A DNA stretch of 64,000 nucleotides from Granulicella sp. L60 (GTDB lineage: Bacteria; Acidobacteriota; Terriglobia; Terriglobales; Acidobacteriaceae). The translations under genes and the position numbers were made by a program. Positions 36,102 to 45,860 of the stretch are shown here, piece after piece. The DNA is taken from assembly GCF_009765825.1 (NCBI RefSeq), contig NZ_LMUR01000011.1, positions 164,161 through 228,160 of the forward strand. The letters run 5' to 3'. The notes beneath the pieces were generated by a model. That model saw nothing but the letters and a program-made list of their open reading frames with translations, had not been told where the DNA came from and did no database searches. How positions within the stretch are numbered: the first letter of the stretch is position 1; each line of letters begins with the position of its first letter.

Positions 36102-37424
36102 TCATGCAACCGGTCCCGTTACCTTGGACGCAGCGGAGCTCTGTTCGCCGCGCAGTAGCGCCCGGCGCAACACAACCTCGAGCGCTGCCTTCTGTTCTAT
36201 ATACTCGCTTTCGCTTAATCGTCCCTGCAACCTGTCCGTCTCCAGAGCAAATAGCTCTTCTTTCATCGCCGTCAGCAGGGAAGCAGGCGCGTCTGCAACC
36301 AGACCGGCAGCCGTGCGCGACACCTGTGCTGGGTTATTCTTCAGCATAATCCCGGCGCCCACTGCCATCACCAGCCCCAACCCGCCTAGAATCCACCACT
36401 TGTACTTTGCCCAGGGGTCGTTCGTTCCCTCCGGATCAAGCGGAGTTCCCAGTCCGCCACCTGGCCTCGTATCGCTGGCTGCCGTACCGGCTGCGGGGGC
36501 AGGGCCTGTCTGAGCTGAATCTCCTGCCGCGCTCTCTGCTCCGGCCGTTGCGGCGGCACCGGCATCCCGAGGCATCTGGCCCGTGCCCGAGACTGTAAAA
36601 TCAAGCGGCTGCGAGGGTTGCACACTTCGCGCAACGTACGTCTGCGCCGTCGTCTCCTCGGTCACCGGAGTATAGGGGGAAGCTGGTCCCGGCTTGAAGC
36701 CCATGCTCTTCGGCATCATGATCGCAACCGTGTCCGTCGGCATCTGCACCCGCGGGGCAAACTTCATGCTTCCGCTATAGGGCAGGCGGTATGTAATTTG
36801 AAACCTGGTCTCGCCTGGTCGAATTGGAAAGATAAAGGTGTAATGGCCGGGATCTCCCACGGGCACCGGCGAAGCCTGCACCGGCATTCCACCCGGAGCC
36901 AGCGCCGCCGAACCCTCCACTACCGAACCTTCGGGCAGATAAAACTCAAATGGCTTGTCGCTGAACTGCGTCAACGGTGGGCTCGACTCATTCTTTACAA
37001 AGAAATTCTCGACCACATGCAGCGCCTTGCCGCTCTCGTCGGTCTGGATGCGCATGACATCCGCCTCGCTGCTCACACCCTTCACCTTGTCTGCGGCGTT
37101 ATAAACCTCAACCTCTACCGACTGGGTCCCTGGAGGAGCCGGTCGAAAGTAGTTTGCCTTGTCGTGCGTCACCCGGACCAGGTGCAGCCCATTGTCCGGA
37201 AGGTCCAGCGTAAAGCGGCCCTTTGAATCTGTCTTGGTCCGCGCCGCCTCCTGCATCCCCTGTTGCAGGCGAATCAGAACCACATCGTCGCCAGCCGCGG
37301 GCTTGTTCGTCGTCTTATTTGTAACGACACCGGTGATCGAATCGGCAAAGGCAAAGCCAGAAACAGCTGCCAACATCGCAGCAGCCACAACAACACGTCG
37401 CAGGGAAGAGGTAAAAAAGGTCAC
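36102..37424 (-). CDS. Exported carboxypeptidase-regulatory-like membrane protein of the ccm operon
   Basis: 440 residues from GTG 37424. A signal peptide (ending near GFAFA) precedes a carboxypeptidase-regulatory-like beta domain (SITGVVTNKTTNKPAAG, GRFTLDLPDNGLHLVRVTH) and a second beta domain with FYLPEGSVVEGS and YTFIFPIRPGETRFQITYRL. A Pro/Ala-rich linker follows, then one membrane segment (KWWILGGLGLVMAVGAGIML) and a cytosolic helical tail with LFALETDRLQGRLSESEYIEQKAAL. The tail resembles short c-type cytochrome biogenesis (CcmI-like) helices. The role is unknown, but its place after ccmF-ccmH-ccmI-like suggests assembly of c-type cytochromes. Confidence 0.75.
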   Translation of the reverse strand: MTFFTSSLRRVVVAAAMLAAVSGFAFADSITGVVTNKTTNKPAAGDDVVLIRLQQGMQEAARTKTDSKGRFTLDLPDNGLHLVRVTHDKANYFRPAPPGTQSVEVEVYNAADKVKGVSSEADVMRIQTDESGKALHVVENFFVKNESSPPLTQFSDKPFEFYLPEGSVVEGSAALAPGGMPVQASPVPVGDPGHYTFIFPIRPGETRFQITYRLPYSGSMKFAPRVQMPTDTVAIMMPKSMGFKPGPASPYTPVTEETTAQTYVARSVQPSQPLDFTVSGTGQMPRDAGAAATAGAESAAGDSAQTGPAPAAGTAASDTRPGGGLGTPLDPEGTNDPWAKYKWWILGGLGLVMAVGAGIMLKNNPAQVSRTAAGLVADAPASLLTAMKEELFALETDRLQGRLSESEYIEQKAALEVVLRRALLRGEQSSAASKVTGPVA

Positions 37425-37460
37425 GCTTAAGTTTACGTCAAAGAAGGGAAGCCAAGACCT

Positions 37461-37754
37461 TCAGGCTCTACTCCGCCGCCCAAAATCTCCACGTGCTTCC
37501 AGTACTTCCATCTCTGTCATGACTCGCGCCGCCTCGTCCTCCAGCCCGGCACGCTGCTCGGCATAGTCTTCTTCCGGATATTTCCCGGCCATGTACTCGA
37601 AGTTCAGGTCTCTCAGATTCTCGTAGATCGCGTCCTTGCGCTCGCGCAGATAATCTACCCTCGTCTTGTCTGCCTGGACGAATGGATTCCGCTCCGGCCA
37701 GAAGATGAATACAAACAACGCAAACGTCAGTACCACACCAGCAATCATGCCCAT
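37461..37754 (-). CDS. Short CcmI-like cytochrome c biogenesis protein
   Basis: 97 residues: one N-terminal membrane segment (IAGVVLTFALFVFIFWPE), then a helical region with LRERKDAIYENLRDLNFEYMAGKYPEEDYAEQRA. It resembles the N-terminal part of CcmI, without the TPR domain that binds apocytochrome. It overlaps the ccmH stop by one base (TGATG), so it is translationally coupled. Family assignment rests on this helix and the operon. Confidence 0.75.
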   Translation of the reverse strand: MGMIAGVVLTFALFVFIFWPERNPFVQADKTRVDYLRERKDAIYENLRDLNFEYMAGKYPEEDYAEQRAGLEDEAARVMTEMEVLEARGDFGRRSRA

Positions 37755-38269
37755 CAGTACTCCGTCTCCCGTCGTATCCGTTCCCGTAGTTCATCCCCGC
37801 CCGCGCTTGGGCCTGCTGCGTTCGCCGTTATGCGCTGTCCTGATCGCAGCTTCCACATCCGGATGAGAAATCCCGTCCCTACCGTCGCCAGAAAGAACAC
37901 TGTAATCGGTGCAATCCAAGCCACATTATCGAATCCGCCACGCATCGGAGAAGCCAGAACTATCGCCCCATACTTCGCTGCAAACCAATTGAAGATCGCC
38001 GTATCCGACTGGCCACTATCCATCAATGAGTGCAACTCTCCAATCATTACTGGCGAGACAGGACAGCCAACATGGTTACACTCCAACAAAATCTGTCCGC
38101 AGGAGCAGGTGCAGATCATCTCGTGCCCGGCCTTGTCGAATCGAGAAGAAGGATTTGCTCCCAGCATCACTACGGCCAATAGACAAACGATCCCTGCCTG
38201 CGTCCATCGGCGAACAGAAAGTCGAACAGAAAAATGTGACGAGAAAAAACTGTAAACAATGCTAAACAT
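37754..38269 (-). CDS. ccmH: CcmH/CycL-like cytochrome c maturation thiol protein
   Basis: 171 residues from ATG 38269 (GAGG 6 nt upstream); a start at 38308 is less likely. A signal or anchor segment precedes the cysteine block MICTCSCGQILLECNHVGCP (Cys53, 55, 57, 64, 69), replacing the usual LRCxxCQ of CcmH. A three-helix region (MIGELHSLMDSGQSD, WFAAKYGAIVLASP) and a second membrane segment follow, as in CcmH. The family reduces apocytochrome cysteines in the periplasm before heme attachment. It overlaps ccmF by 8 nt. Confidence 0.83.
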   Translation of the reverse strand: MFSIVYSFFSSHFSVRLSVRRWTQAGIVCLLAVVMLGANPSSRFDKAGHEMICTCSCGQILLECNHVGCPVSPVMIGELHSLMDSGQSDTAIFNWFAAKYGAIVLASPMRGGFDNVAWIAPITVFFLATVGTGFLIRMWKLRSGQRITANAAGPSAGGDELRERIRRETEY

Positions 38270-40331
38270 GATGAACCTCGGCCACTTCCATCTTTGGTTC
38301 AACCGCAACCCGCGCAGGCGTCCTCGCCATATTGGGCACCAAGGCCACCACTGTACCCATTACGACGATCAATACGCCAATCCAGATCCAGTTCATCAGC
38401 GGATTCAGAAACACCTTGATGATCGGCCGGTCCGTATCCGGATTCTTACCCTCATAGATCACATACAGATCGCTCGCCAGCGTCGAGTGCAGCGCGACCA
38501 TCGTCGATGACGTCTGGCTCGCCTTATAAAACCGCTTCTCGGGTGCAAGCTGCGTGATCTGTCGGCTGCCCTTGAAAACATCCATCAGCGCGTACTCGGT
38601 GTCGTAGTTCGGATTGCTGTCCTGGGTGTAGCTCTTGCACACCAGCCTGTACTGACCCAGCTTCAGGGTGTCGCCAAACCCCATCTCCTGTTCATGGGAC
38701 TGGTTGAACGCGCCACCCGCGATCCCGATAAACATAACCACGATTCCGAAGTGAACGAGATATCCGCCATAGCGGCGAGTATTCCGTCGCATCAATAGGA
38801 TTGTCGATGCCAGCAGATTCTTTCCTGTCTGTGTCCGCACTACCGAAGCTCCGCGCAGGAACTCCGCTGAGATCGCCGTAATTACCCCGGACGCCAGCGT
38901 AAACGTCACCAGCGAGAAGAGGGTCGCTTGCCAGTCATCTCCAGCCTCCCACGGTCTGATGCCAATCGCCAGCAAGACCACCAAAGCTACGCCCATCGCA
39001 ATGGATGGCAGTACAAAGTTCCGGCGAATCGATCGCAGCGACGTGGAACGCCACGCCAGCAGCGGTCCAATTCCTGTGAGAAATAACAGGAACAAGCCTA
39101 TCGGCAGGTTCACCCGGTTATAAAAGGGAGCCCCCATCGTAACCTTTGTCCCTTGCACATACTCGCTGAGCACCGGGAAAAGCGTTCCCCAGAGCACCGT
39201 AAAGCAGGCAGCTAGCAAGATGAGGTTATTGAACAGAAAACTGGACTCGCGGCTTACCAGCGACTCCAGCTTGTTCTCCGACTTCAGATGATCTTTCTGC
39301 TTGAAGAAGGTGAACAGGCAGATCGCGAACACGATGATGATAAAGCCGTAGAACCAGTCGCCGATCGAACTCTGCGCAAACGCGTGCACCGAACTTACGA
39401 TGCCCGACCGTGTCAGAAGTGTCCCTAGAATCGTCAGCATGAACGTCGAGAAGATCAACCAGACATTCCAGCTCTTCATCATGCCGCGCTTCTCTTGCAT
39501 CATCACCGAATGCAGAAATGCCGTTCCCGTCAGCCATGGCATTAGGCTCGCATTCTCTACCGGGTCCCAGCCCCAGTAGCCGCCCCAGCCCAGCACGCTA
39601 TACGCCCAGTGCGCGCCCATGAAGATCCCGCAGGTCAGGAACATCCAGGTCACCATCGTCCAGCGGCGTGTGATGTGAATCCATTTTTCTCCGGGATACC
39701 GCATCATCAGCGCGCCCAGAGCAAACGCAAATGGAACCGAAAAACCGACATAGCCCAGATACAGCAGGGGCGGATGCATCACCATCTCCGGATACTGCAG
39801 TAGCGGATTTAACCCGAACCCATCTGTCGACACCGGCCCAGGCTGAATGGCGAACGGAGGCGCCGCAAAGTTCAGCAGAAGCAGAAAGAAGACCTGAATT
39901 CCCGCCAGAATTGTCGAAGCAAACGCCGACAGCCGCACATCCACGCGATGGCGCATCCGCAGAACAAATCCGTATGCGCTCAGCAGCCAGGCCCAGAGCA
40001 GGAGCGATCCCTCCTGCCCGCTCCACAGCGCCGAAAATTTGTAGGCTGTATTTAGGTCTCGATTGGTATGGTGCAGAATATACGAGACCGAGTAGTCATT
40101 CGTGAACGACGCCCAGACCAGCGCAAACGCCGCGCAACTGAGCGCAACAAAACTTGAGATTCCGGCCCGGCGTGCTGTCTCGCCCAACCGTCCTGCGCCG
40201 CCATCCACACCGGCAGCCAGCCCGCGCGTCCGCCACAGCGCCACCCCACCCATCACCAGCGTGTAGACGCTCAGCGCCAGGGCCAGCAAAAGCGTAAAAC
40301 TTCCAAATTCCGGCATCGGATGCAGTCGCAT
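38262..40331 (-). CDS. ccmF: Cytochrome c heme lyase subunit CcmF
   Basis: 689 residues with many membrane segments. The tryptophan-rich WWD block GWGGYWGWDPVENASLMPW binds heme at the periplasmic face, and conserved histidines flank it (in VMHPPLLYLGY and later helices). AGAGG lies 5-6 nt before the ATG. CcmF ligates heme to apocytochrome c with CcmH and CcmI. It is first in a minus-strand run ccmF, ccmH, ccmI-like, regulatory-like gene. CcmA-E are not in the window. Confidence 0.95.
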   Translation of the reverse strand: MRLHPMPEFGSFTLLLALALSVYTLVMGGVALWRTRGLAAGVDGGAGRLGETARRAGISSFVALSCAAFALVWASFTNDYSVSYILHHTNRDLNTAYKFSALWSGQEGSLLLWAWLLSAYGFVLRMRHRVDVRLSAFASTILAGIQVFFLLLLNFAAPPFAIQPGPVSTDGFGLNPLLQYPEMVMHPPLLYLGYVGFSVPFAFALGALMMRYPGEKWIHITRRWTMVTWMFLTCGIFMGAHWAYSVLGWGGYWGWDPVENASLMPWLTGTAFLHSVMMQEKRGMMKSWNVWLIFSTFMLTILGTLLTRSGIVSSVHAFAQSSIGDWFYGFIIIVFAICLFTFFKQKDHLKSENKLESLVSRESSFLFNNLILLAACFTVLWGTLFPVLSEYVQGTKVTMGAPFYNRVNLPIGLFLLFLTGIGPLLAWRSTSLRSIRRNFVLPSIAMGVALVVLLAIGIRPWEAGDDWQATLFSLVTFTLASGVITAISAEFLRGASVVRTQTGKNLLASTILLMRRNTRRYGGYLVHFGIVVMFIGIAGGAFNQSHEQEMGFGDTLKLGQYRLVCKSYTQDSNPNYDTEYALMDVFKGSRQITQLAPEKRFYKASQTSSTMVALHSTLASDLYVIYEGKNPDTDRPIIKVFLNPLMNWIWIGVLIVVMGTVVALVPNMARTPARVAVEPKMEVAEVHHV

Positions 40332-40396
40332 GTATTCCTCTACCCCATTCTCTCAAGGGCAGGGCGGAACAGCAATCAACCGTTCGATGGAAGTGT

Positions 40397-40795
40397 TTAC
40401 CGGATTGGCGGTGAAGCGGTATCGGGTTCATCCTGATGCACCAAGCGATGTACTGTCTCCAGCAGAAGCTCTGGCAGCAGAGGCTTTACCCGGAAGGTCA
40501 CATCCAGCCCCACGTACTCCTGCTCCGCCTCTTCCAATCCACTGATAACCAGTACTGGAATCGTAGGGAGCAGCTTCCGTAAGGCCCGCACAAAGTCCGC
40601 GCCATTCATCCCCGGCATCAGATGATCGGTAATAACAAGTTTAATCTTTTCCGGGAACTCGTCGTTTTGAAACTGATCGAGCGCACGCACCGGATTTAGT
40701 GCGGCAATCACAAAATATCCTGCCCGTCTCAGGATCGTCTGCCTGGTTGCGGCCTGTACGGCATTGTCATCGATAAGAAGTAGTGTGTCTGTCAT
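40397..40795 (-). CDS. Single-domain response regulator
   Basis: 132 residues from the ATG at 40795. A receiver domain alone: LLIDDN acidic pocket, phosphoacceptor Asp in VITDHLMPGMNG, and Lys in FRVKPLLPE. There is no output domain and no kinase next to it, so the partner is unknown. It lies upstream of the ccm operon on the same strand with a 65-bp gap. Confidence 0.82.
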   Translation of the reverse strand: MTDTLLLIDDNAVQAATRQTILRRAGYFVIAALNPVRALDQFQNDEFPEKIKLVITDHLMPGMNGADFVRALRKLLPTIPVLVISGLEEAEQEYVGLDVTFRVKPLLPELLLETVHRLVHQDEPDTASPPIR

Positions 40796-41094
40796 ACCAG
40801 AATCTATTGCTCCAAGGAGAGAGAAAGGGGACGAATCCCGAAGATGTTCATTCACCATCGTCGCACCTTCTTACCTCTATAGAACTCAACTCTGAGAAAG
40901 TACGACCTGGCCATATTATTGTGATGCAGAATTTTGCCCTGAGGCAGGTATCCGCTGCAACTTTTCCTCGCGCGCCGCATCGCCACGCGCCTGACCCGTC
41001 TCCTCCGGTCCGGAGAGCTCTGGACGGACCCACCTGCAGGATTTAGAGTGAGCCGTATCATCTCTTTCTATTAGGTGCGTAAAATAGGGTTATC

Positions 41095-42924
41095 GTGAAT
41101 CTTTCTATCATCGACTGGCTCATCATGCTGGTCTACTTCGTCTTCGTTCTGGGGATCGGTTTTGCCCTTAAGCGCTACATGCGTACCTCGAACGACTTCT
41201 TCCTCGCCGGGCGATCCATTCCGGCCTGGGTCTGCGGCCTTGCCTTTATCTCCGCCAACCTCGGCGCCCAGGAGGTTATTGGCATGGGCGCCTCGGGAGC
41301 CAAGTACGGCATCATTACCAGCCACTTCTACTGGATCGGCGCCATTCCCGCCATGGTCTTCGTAGGCATCTTCATGATGCCCTTTTACTACGGCTCGAAG
41401 GCTCGCTCTGTCCCTGAATATCTCCGTCTACGCTTCGACGAGAAGACCCGTGCGGTGAACGCCTTCTCGTTTGCCATCATGACTGTGCTCAGCTCAGGCA
41501 TCTCCATGTACGCGATGGCACTGTTGATCCAGACTCTGGGGCTGTTCCACGGCATCATCCCCGACGCTTACATCTTCCACGTCTCTGTCTTTCTCTCCGC
41601 GATCATCGTCCTCGGCTACATCTTCCTCGGCGGTCTCACCAGCGCCATCTATAACGAAGTCCTCCAGTTCTTCCTCATCGTCGCCGGCTTTGCTCCTCTT
41701 GTATGGATTGGCCTCCGCAACGTAGGGGGCTGGCAGGGAATCAAACGTACCCTGCCGGCGACCATGACCCACTCCTGGCGCGGTATGGCTCACGCTTCCA
41801 CCAATACTCTCGGCGTCGAGTGGGTGGGTCTTGCCATGGGCCTGGGTTTCGTCCTCTCCTTCGGCTACTGGTGTACCGACTTCCTCGTCATCCAGCGCGC
41901 CATGGCTGCCGACTCCGAGATCTCTGCCCGCCGCGTCCCGCTGATCGCCGCTATCCCCAAGATGTTCTTCCCCTTTCTGGTCATCCTGCCCGGCCTCATC
42001 GCCGTCACGGTAACCAGTCACATGGCCGGAGCCGGAAGCACTCCCACTGTACTCAGTGCGCCGAGCCAGAGTCCCTCGGCATTGCTTGCCAGTACAGCAC
42101 ATGAGCCGCTAGACGACGCCCACCCACACGGGATCATCCCACTGAAGACCAATCCCGTCAGCGGCCAGCCCATCCTCGACAGCAACGGCCAGCCTGTCTA
42201 TAACTACGACCTCGCCATTCCGGTCATGCTGCTCCACTTCTTCCCAACCGGCATTCTTGGGCTCGGACTCACCGCCCTACTCGCCAGTTTCATGTCAGGC
42301 ATGGCGGGCAATGTTACCGCCTTCAACACCGTCTGGACCTACGACATCTACCAGGCGTACATCAATAAGCGTGGCACCGACGCCCACTATCTCTGGATGG
42401 GCCGCATGGCCACGATTGGAGGCGTCGCGCTGTCCGTCGGGGCCGCCTATCTCGTTACCAACTTCAACAACATCATGGACGCGCTGCAGCTCGTCTTCTC
42501 GATCATCAACGCTCCACTCTTTGCCACCTTCCTGCTCGGCATGTTCTGGAAGCGCACCACCGGTCATGGAGCCTTCACCGGCCTTATCGCCGGTACTGGG
42601 GCTGCGCTCGTCCACCATGGCCTCACCTCGCCGGTCGATGCTGCGGTTGGCATCCACGGCGGCTGGATCCGCGTGATTCATCACTACCCGAGCGACATGG
42701 CCCAGAACTTCTGGACCGCTATCTTTGCCTTCACCGTCAACCTTCTCGTCACCATCGCAGTCAGTCTCGTGACCACCCCACGACCCGAGCCGGAGCTTGT
42801 GGGTTTGGTGTACTCCCTCACACCGAAACCCGTAGAAACTCACCTGAGCTGGTATCAAAAGCCGGCGACCCTTGCCTTTGTCGTCCTCGCCATGCTCGTT
42901 ATCCTCAACCTCGTCTTCGCCTAA
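41095..42924 (+). CDS. Sodium:solute symporter (SSS family, sugar-type)
   Basis: 609 residues with about 13-14 membrane segments. SSS family blocks include the N-terminal SNDFFLAGRSIPAWVCGLAF, the ANLGAQEVIGMGASG loop, and ARSVPEYLRLRFD. It resembles the sugar-transporting (SglT-like) branch, importing a sugar or polyol with sodium; this is inferred from overall pattern only. The GTG start has AGGG about 7 nt upstream. The small membrane protein gene downstream is probably cotranscribed. Confidence 0.87.
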   Translation: MNLSIIDWLIMLVYFVFVLGIGFALKRYMRTSNDFFLAGRSIPAWVCGLAFISANLGAQEVIGMGASGAKYGIITSHFYWIGAIPAMVFVGIFMMPFYYGSKARSVPEYLRLRFDEKTRAVNAFSFAIMTVLSSGISMYAMALLIQTLGLFHGIIPDAYIFHVSVFLSAIIVLGYIFLGGLTSAIYNEVLQFFLIVAGFAPLVWIGLRNVGGWQGIKRTLPATMTHSWRGMAHASTNTLGVEWVGLAMGLGFVLSFGYWCTDFLVIQRAMAADSEISARRVPLIAAIPKMFFPFLVILPGLIAVTVTSHMAGAGSTPTVLSAPSQSPSALLASTAHEPLDDAHPHGIIPLKTNPVSGQPILDSNGQPVYNYDLAIPVMLLHFFPTGILGLGLTALLASFMSGMAGNVTAFNTVWTYDIYQAYINKRGTDAHYLWMGRMATIGGVALSVGAAYLVTNFNNIMDALQLVFSIINAPLFATFLLGMFWKRTTGHGAFTGLIAGTGAALVHHGLTSPVDAAVGIHGGWIRVIHHYPSDMAQNFWTAIFAFTVNLLVTIAVSLVTTPRPEPELVGLVYSLTPKPVETHLSWYQKPATLAFVVLAMLVILNLVFA

Positions 42925-42965
42925 TGCCGTATTTCTTTTAATTTCAAACGCCTCAAAGGAGCTCA

Positions 42966-43220
42966 ATGGGATTAGACATCCGCATTCCTCTCGGCCTCAT
43001 CTTCCTAATCATCGGGGGGCTTATGAGCGTCTTTGGCTTCTTCACTCGCCACAGCGCAGCCGTTTACGAAAAATCTCTAGGCATTAACCTAAATCTCACC
43101 TGGGGTCTCCTCATGTTCGTCTTCGGCCTCATCATGTTCCTCGTAGGCCGGCGCCAGAAGTGGCAGGATGATCCAGTTACCCCGCGCCCGTGGGAACGTG
43201 GTGCCCGCCCTCGCATCTAG
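42966..43220 (+). CDS. Small two-segment membrane protein
   Basis: 84 residues with two hydrophobic helices (IPLGLIFLIIGGLMSVFGFF and WGLLMFVFGLIMFLVG) and a basic, Pro-rich tail. AAAGGAG lies 6-7 nt before the ATG. Its 41-bp distance from the symporter gene suggests an accessory partner of that transporter. No family recognised. Confidence 0.72.
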   Translation: MGLDIRIPLGLIFLIIGGLMSVFGFFTRHSAAVYEKSLGINLNLTWGLLMFVFGLIMFLVGRRQKWQDDPVTPRPWERGARPRI

Positions 43221-43233
43221 GGCAGGTAAGGAA

Positions 43234-44532
43234 TCAATCGGTTGAAACAGTAAGATCGTCGTCTTTGGTTTCGCGGATCAGGAGCAGTCCTAAGAACGTA
43301 AGGACAGCAGAGGCGCTGAGGTAGTAGCCAACGTACTGCAGTCCATAGGTCTTGGCAAGCCATGTAGCGACATAGGGTGCGAGCGACGCGCCTAGAATTC
43401 CTGCCATGCTAAACGCAAGCGAACTGCCCGTGTAGCGAACCGGGGTGGGGAAGAGCTCGGACACGACCGTGCCAAGTGGGCCGTAAGTAAGTCCCATGAG
43501 CGCAAGTCCTAGGGCCATCATGACGACAACGCCAGTTGTCCCGGCAGTGAAGAGCGGCGCGAGAACGAGACCAAAGAGAGCGATCAGTGCCGTCACCCCA
43601 AACATGATGGGGCGTCGCCCACGTTCGGCGAGCAATGCGGAGATCGGGATCGTAAGCGCGAAAAAGAGGATGCCGAAGAGCTGGATGAGCAGAAAACTGC
43701 CCCGGCTGTAGTGGAGAGCGGTGGTTCCCCAGGAGAGCGCAAAGACAGTCATCAGGTAAAAAAGCACAAAAGTCGCGAGACAGACGAGTATGCCGGCCGC
43801 GAGTGAGCGCTTGTGACGGCGCAGGACAGTAAGCATCGGGACGCCGACCTGCTCAGCACGCAGGACCGAAGCCTGAAAGGCGGGTGTTTCGGTGATCGTC
43901 AGGCGGACATAAAGCCCAAGCAGTACCAGCACGGCGCTGGCGAGGAATGGCAGGCGCCAGCCAAAGGAGAAGAATTGCTTCTCGGTGAGCCAGCGCGAGA
44001 GTAGGAGAAAGGTTCCTCCGGAGAGCAGGAAGCCGATAGGAGCGCCGAGCTGTGGAAACATACCGTAAAGTGCACGCTTGTTGGGTGGCGCATTTTCGAC
44101 TGCGAGCAGGACAGCTCCACCCCACTCCCCGCCTAATCCAATCCCCTGGCCGAACCGGCAGAGAGCAAGCAGCAGGGGCGCGGCAAGTCCGATGGAGTGA
44201 TACGTCGGCAGAGCTCCGATCACGAAGGTCGACAGGCCCATGGTCGATAAAGCGAGAACCAGCGTCTTCTTACGTCCGATGCGATCGCCGAAGTGTCCGA
44301 AGAGTGCCGATCCGACGGGCCGTGCGAGGAAGGCAATGCCGAACGTGGCGAGTGATGCCAGTATAGAGGATGCTGGATCGGATGCCGGGAAGAAGAGGCG
44401 CGGGAAGACAAGCACCGCTGCCGTGGCATAGATATAGAAGTCGAAGAACTCGACGGTAGTCCCCACCATGCTGGCGAAGAGGACTTGGCGTGGTGTGTTG
44501 ATCTGTGTTTGTGGCGTCTTGTCTGTTGTCAT
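43234..44532 (-). CDS. MFS transporter, metabolite:H+ symporter (MHS) type
   Basis: 432 residues with 12 membrane segments. The start FASMVGTTVEFFDFYIYATA and the loop GHFGDRIGRKKTLV are typical of the MHS branch (citrate, ketoglutarate, proline/betaine and shikimate transporters); RFGQGIGLGGEWGGAVLL is also diagnostic. Substrate unassigned. It is convergent with the small membrane protein gene, with 13 bp between stops. Confidence 0.9.
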   Translation of the reverse strand: MTTDKTPQTQINTPRQVLFASMVGTTVEFFDFYIYATAAVLVFPRLFFPASDPASSILASLATFGIAFLARPVGSALFGHFGDRIGRKKTLVLALSTMGLSTFVIGALPTYHSIGLAAPLLLALCRFGQGIGLGGEWGGAVLLAVENAPPNKRALYGMFPQLGAPIGFLLSGGTFLLLSRWLTEKQFFSFGWRLPFLASAVLVLLGLYVRLTITETPAFQASVLRAEQVGVPMLTVLRRHKRSLAAGILVCLATFVLFYLMTVFALSWGTTALHYSRGSFLLIQLFGILFFALTIPISALLAERGRRPIMFGVTALIALFGLVLAPLFTAGTTGVVVMMALGLALMGLTYGPLGTVVSELFPTPVRYTGSSLAFSMAGILGASLAPYVATWLAKTYGLQYVGYYLSASAVLTFLGLLLIRETKDDDLTVSTD

Positions 44533-44633
44533 CCTGAAACCTGAATTCTATTAGGAATAGGCTGGGCATTCTCCGGCTCACCATTGATGGATAAGTGAGC
44601 CGGAGAATCGATCTTCAGCCTTCAGGAGATGAC

Positions 44634-45860
44634 CTACTGGTCTTTCGGCGTCACGCGGAAGACACCACCTGACCTGGCATCCTCAAGCAACCACAGTGCG
44701 CCATCGGGAGCGACCTCCACGTCGCGGATTCGGTGACCGACCTCCCAGCGTTCCGCAGGTTTGGCACCACCCTTACCATCGAAGGTAATGCGGAAGAGCG
44801 CCTTGCTTGCCAGGCCGCTCACGAGAGCAGAGCCCTTCCACTGAGGGAACATTGCGCCGTTGTAGAAGATGAGGTTGCCTGGCGCGATGATTGGTGTCCA
44901 GTAGATGATGGGCTTGGTCAGATCAGGCCGCGTATCCGGGCTGGGGATCGGCACACCGTTATAGTTGGTCGCGTAGGAAGCCAGCGGCCATCCATAGTTC
45001 TTGCCGGGCTCGATCAGGTTCAGCTCATCACCACCCTTCGGGCCGTGCTCAATCTCCCATAACCTCCCGTCAGGCGCAAAGGCCAGACCATAGGGCGTAC
45101 GATGTCCGCTGGTCCAGGTCTCAGCCAGCGTCAGGTTAGGGCCGGGGAAGGTGTAAGTCTTTACGACCGGAGCAGTCTTCGCGGCTTCAGTATCCGCCGG
45201 CGGATCAATCACGGGAACACTGGCCGCGCCGATCTTTCCAGCCATCGGATTGCCTTTAGCAGGCTTGCCATCCAACGTCAGACGCAGGATCTTGCCGAGA
45301 GGTTGATTAGGATCCTGAGCCGGCGTCATGCGCTGCCGATCGCCAACGGTAAGGAATAAATAGCGGCTATCCGGCGAAAAGGCTATCTGTGCACCGAACT
45401 GTCCGCCTTCGCCCCTCTCGCCATCGCGCCAGATCACCTTCAGCCCGTCAAGGCTCGCGGAATCCTTGCCAAGTGTTAGGGTCGCTCGTGCAAGAGCAAG
45501 GCTCGATCCGCCCTCGCCCGGCTCCGAATAGGTGAGGTAGACGCTATGATCCTTGGCGTAATGTGGCGAGAGAAAGACGCCCAGCATGCCGCCCTGTCCT
45601 TTCGCAAGAACGGCCGGCACATTCGCGACGGGCGTCTTGTCTCCCTGCTGAGTGACCACCCACAGAGCGCCGACCTTTTCGGTAATCAGCATCCGCCCGT
45701 CGGGTAGGAAAGCAATCCGCCAAGGCAGTTTGAGGGTCGTGACCTGGACCATATTGAAAGGCAGGCTAGCCTCAGGCTTCTGCTCGCCTGCATTGATCTG
45801 CGCATCTACTTGGGTCGCTGCCAGAGCCAGAAATAGCCCCGCTATCGCTAACTGTTTCAT
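44634..45860 (-). CDS. PQQ-dependent glucose/sorbosone-type sugar dehydrogenase
   Basis: 408 residues with a signal peptide (MKQLAIAGLFLALAATQVDA). A six-bladed soluble glucose dehydrogenase/Asd propeller follows: VTTLKLPWRIAFLPDGRMLITEK, IAFSPDSRYLFLTVGDRQR, GHRTPYGLAFAPDGRLWEIEHGPKGGDELN and a final VEVAPDGALWLLEDA. It oxidises aldose sugars in the periplasm using PQQ and calcium; the physiological sugar is not evident. The MFS gene follows it on the same strand by about 100 bp. Confidence 0.88.
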   Translation of the reverse strand: MKQLAIAGLFLALAATQVDAQINAGEQKPEASLPFNMVQVTTLKLPWRIAFLPDGRMLITEKVGALWVVTQQGDKTPVANVPAVLAKGQGGMLGVFLSPHYAKDHSVYLTYSEPGEGGSSLALARATLTLGKDSASLDGLKVIWRDGERGEGGQFGAQIAFSPDSRYLFLTVGDRQRMTPAQDPNQPLGKILRLTLDGKPAKGNPMAGKIGAASVPVIDPPADTEAAKTAPVVKTYTFPGPNLTLAETWTSGHRTPYGLAFAPDGRLWEIEHGPKGGDELNLIEPGKNYGWPLASYATNYNGVPIPSPDTRPDLTKPIIYWTPIIAPGNLIFYNGAMFPQWKGSALVSGLASKALFRITFDGKGGAKPAERWEVGHRIRDVEVAPDGALWLLEDARSGGVFRVTPKDQ

